From: Scenedesmus sp. ARA3
Lineage: Eukaryota; Chlorophyta; Chlorophyceae; Sphaeropleales; Scenedesmaceae
Length of the DNA stretch: 20,199 nucleotides
Direction of reading: 5' to 3'
NCBI GenBank assembly: GCA_004335835.1
Contig: RWJK01001597.1
Location: forward strand, 27,371 to 47,569
In this document: one piece after another, positions 9,891 to 20,199 of the stretch
How the letters are laid out: each line of letters begins with the position of its first letter
Position numbering within the stretch: the first letter of the stretch is position 1
The notes under the pieces: generated by a model
Seen by the model: only the letters and a program-made list of their open reading frames with translations
Told to the model about the DNA's origin: nothing
Databases searched by the model: none
Program-made: the position numbers and the translations under genes

Positions 9891-10782
9891 GCTCTGGGAA
9901 GCACCACTGGCACCTGGCGCAGCACCTGACAGCAGCCGCATAAACAGTTTTGTTTAAACAGTGCAGTACAGTAAGTGAGAACGACAGAGCATGGCTGCCA
10001 TTTGTTAGGTGCAGCTGTCTAATTGAACGCATGCAAGCATACCAACTGCTGCCAAGCCCTGCATACACAAGCCAGTGCCCGCAACCACTGCTGGCGCATC
10101 ACCCCGCTGCCGTATCTTGCACGAGATGCAAAGATTATGTAAGCCATGCAAAAGCAACTGATAGGACCTTCCTGAATAAAAGCATGGTCAGTCACTGTCT
10201 TTCCGCTTCCAACACTCACCTGCTGCTGCTGGGTGCCCTGCCAGTGCTGCCCCAGCACCAGCTGCACCTGCAGTGGCAGCAGCACTTGACGGCACGCCTG
10301 CTCCCACAGCTGCTGCTGCAGCGACATGATGGGAGTCAGACTGTAACTGATCCATCAGCCTTTGCTGCTGCTGCTGCAGCAGAGTATCTGCAGCGCTGGT
10401 GCTGGCATGAGCACGGCCATTCTGCAGCACATGCTGCTGCTCCTGCTGCTGCTGCTGTGCGGGCTCAAGGAACACGGCTGCCTCTGCTTCCAGTTGCTGC
10501 AGCTGCTGGCTGAAGTGCTGCAGCCGCTGCTGCGAGAGCTGCAGCTGCTGCTGATGCTGCGCTAGGCGCGGGCAGCTGAGCAGTGCCTGCAAACAGTGGT
10601 GCAGAGTCAATGTGCAGTGGTTGCGTCAGTGCTGCAGTCAGTAAGCCGAAGAGTAGGCTAATTTGGTTGAAGGCATATGGTTTGAGCTTGAACTAGACTG
10701 TGGTTTGGCCAGCATGGGGAGCTTGTGTGATGCTGTCTTGTCTACTGCTGCAGCAGATGCCTCTTGTGCTGCTCACCTGCAT
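4800..10782 (-). CDS. Large Gln/Ala-rich protein with C-terminal coiled coil and J domain
   Basis: Five exons join in frame: 10782-10777, 10586-10220, 9925-5844, 5530-5300 and 4910-4800, giving about 1598 aa. Donors read GTGAGC, GTGAGT, GTGAGC and GTGATG; acceptors all end in CAG. The start is an ATG with A at -3, two codons before the first donor; an in-frame TAA lies 11 codons upstream. The bulk is poly-Gln, poly-Ala and Ser runs with islands: three (D)DPLxxVPLL-like motifs (about residues 307-445), two HKFQPNV motifs, RSCSP and ERRDRLE pairs, a basic segment MPHVDIGDVLCNFFHTKYG, a Gly-rich patch and an acidic DDDFDDFDPD stretch. A charged coiled coil (about 1450-1535) leads into helix I (LQLLLRKLKV), helix II (AELKESLKKAKVRY), HPDK and helix III (RVRAEEISKILNSW). 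J domains stimulate Hsp70 ATPase; partner and location are unknown. I do not recognise an orthologue. Confidence 0.75.
5163..5196 (-). repeat. Partial copy of J-domain gene exon 4
   Basis: GAGCTCAGTAGCAGCCATCGG matches GAGCTCAGCAGCAGCCATCGG of the real exon (from 5324), about 159 bases away, with a few changes after it. It encodes the region of helix II (MAAAELKES) in degraded form. It lies in the intron downstream of the exon, again as a 3'-part copy. Confidence 0.65.
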
Positions 10783-11083
10783 CCTGCAGCCGGAATTATC
10801 CTCTGCTGGCACTTAAAAGATCGACGAAGTACAGCATTGTAATTGTAGTTGGTGGAGTCTTCGGAAAGGGCTTCCAGCAGCAGTAGTGGGGTGTGGTGTC
10901 CTGCAGTGAACATGCTCGGCACTTTCAGGCATCGACGCAAAGTACAAGCTTCAAGTGGCCTCAAAGTGGATCGACGTCATAAAGTTGCTTGTTTTCCAAA
11001 TAACCCGAATGACACACCTGGCACTTGATTCGAACGCACTACATCCCCAGACATGCTCCCGCAATCCCCCAATTCGCGTGACC
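10783..11083. promoter_or_regulatory. Divergent promoter between the J-domain and ALDH genes
   Basis: About 300 bases separate the two proposed start codons, which face away from each other. The core ATCGACG occurs three times (10820-10826, 10931-10937 and 10970-10976). The first two sit in a longer imperfect repeat beginning GCACTT and ending AAGTACA. The third extends to GACGTCAT, whose complement contains TGACGTC, a bZIP/CRE-like site. No clear TATA box was seen. A shared control region is inferred from the layout. Confidence 0.45.
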
Positions 11084-19593
<8,510 letters not shown>

Positions 19594-19705
19594 AGCAGTA
19601 GGTAGCTGTTGTGCGCTGGCAAAACATGTGGCTGCTGTTGCTGCACGCCATGTTGATTGCCACCAGTGTTGCTGCCAGTCTGTGTTGAATGTTGCGGCAC
19701 AGTTG

Positions 19706-19790
19706 TTCTACGGGCCCAGCATCGGCACTTTGCTGGCAGGGCTAATAGGGGTGCTCAAGGCAGCGACGGGGCTGGGCGTAGCAGCAGCAG
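19706..19790 (+). repeat. 3'-part copy of the last ALDH exon in the 3' UTR
   Basis: TTCTACGGGCCCAGCATCGG at 19706 repeats 19471 (step 235). It goes on as LAGLIGVLKAATGLGVAAAA, parallel to LAGLVGVLKAVTGVGMASSS. It lies downstream of the stop and is not part of the main protein. Confidence 0.88.
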
Positions 19791-19994
19791 CAGCGGCGCC
19801 AGCACCGGCGAGGCAAAAAGCGTTGCATGCTGAACCAGCAGAGGCTTTTGTCACATGGTGCCGGTGTGCTGGCCAAGTAACGGCTTCTACGGCATGACAG
19901 TGCAAGGCTCTGCCGCTGTGTGGTTCCCTGTCTGAGTAGGCTTGACTATGGCACGACGCTGCTGGCTGGGTCTGCATTGCCAATACGTGGTGTG

Positions 19995-19999
19995 TGTAA
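19995..19999 (+). terminator. Poly(A)-signal candidate of the ALDH gene
   Basis: TGTAA lies about 400 bases after the ALDH stop codon. It is the first clear match to the green-algal signal that I found in the 3' flank. A 3' UTR of this length would contain the copied last-exon segment. Confidence 0.4.
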
Positions 20000-20199
20000 C
20001 AAGCAGCACCATGTTATACGGTTTTGTTGTGAATGCAGGTAACACTAGACCAGCTGCAGCCTCACCTGGTAGTGCAGGTCCTGTGGCAGCAGCGTTGGTG
20101 CTGTGGCGGCAGTAGGAGGAGCAGCAGCGCCGAAAACTTTAACGCTAACAGATTGGCGCAGAAATTCTGTAAGTTTGAAGCAGCTATGATGGCCCTTTT

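Larger units (their letters stand above)
19594..20199 (+). other. ALDH 3' flank, without a further gene seen
   Basis: After the stop there is a 3'-part copy of the last exon (19706-19790). The rest is mainly non-coding, with short CAG/GCAG runs. I see no convincing start of another gene. GAATGCAG/GTAACAC near 20034-20045 could be a splice site of a neighbour, but this cannot be decided. Confidence 0.45.

Noticed and set aside
5685..9941. ATG at 9941 as the start of the large minus-strand protein
   Set aside because: That ATG lies just before an acceptor (CTGTCAG at about 9926). The phase-1 donor at 10220 joins 9925 in frame and brings in an upstream coding exon.
11009..11083. An upstream in-frame ATG at 11009 for the ALDH gene
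   Set aside because: It is possible, but the ATG at 11084 has a much better context (ACCATGG) and leads directly into the expected hydrophobic anchor.

Overview
This window looks like nuclear DNA from a green alga, probably Chlorophyceae (inferred from style, not from a marker gene). It has spliced genes with GT-AG introns, long CAG/CTG tracts that encode Gln, Ala or Ser runs, TGTAA-type poly(A) signals, and proteins whose best-remembered relatives are plant ones. There is no bacterial-style operon, tRNA, rRNA or CRISPR array.

Layout: (1) Bases 2-1841, plus strand: the 3' end of an exostosin-type (GT47) glycosyltransferase gene, with its 5' part outside the window. (2) 1842-4799: decayed copies of that gene's last exon, then about 1.7 kb of non-coding DNA with one small ATTAC-flanked structured repeat (3907-4005), then decayed copies of the last exon of the next gene. 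(3) 10782-4800, minus strand: a five-exon gene for a very large, low-complexity Gln/Ala-rich protein (about 1598 aa) ending in a coiled coil and a J domain with an HPD motif. (4) 10783-11083: a compact divergent promoter of about 300 bp. (5) 11084-19593, plus strand: a thirteen-exon aldehyde dehydrogenase gene of the plant ALDH22A1 type (about 671 aa, membrane-anchored N-terminus). All joins in genes (3) and (5) preserve the reading frame. In the dehydrogenase the spacing between catalytic residues (Asn209, Lys232, Glu309, Cys343) matches the family, which shows which exon copies are used.

The outstanding feature is that most exons in all three unrelated genes are flanked by partial, tandem, direct copies of themselves. 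Copies of an exon's 5' part, with the acceptor, always lie upstream. Copies of its 3' part, with the donor, always lie downstream. Many steps fall near 120-145 bp, with others at 83-102 bp and 190-280 bp. Some copies are nearly identical to the source and others are badly decayed, so the process appears recurrent. Exon 9 of the dehydrogenase has five decoy acceptors in front of the real one, exon 4 is followed by a nested 264-bp higher-order repeat, and a young copy of exon 12 keeps a GT donor while the functional exon uses GC. I consider this exon-centred micro-duplication the most interesting signal in the window.
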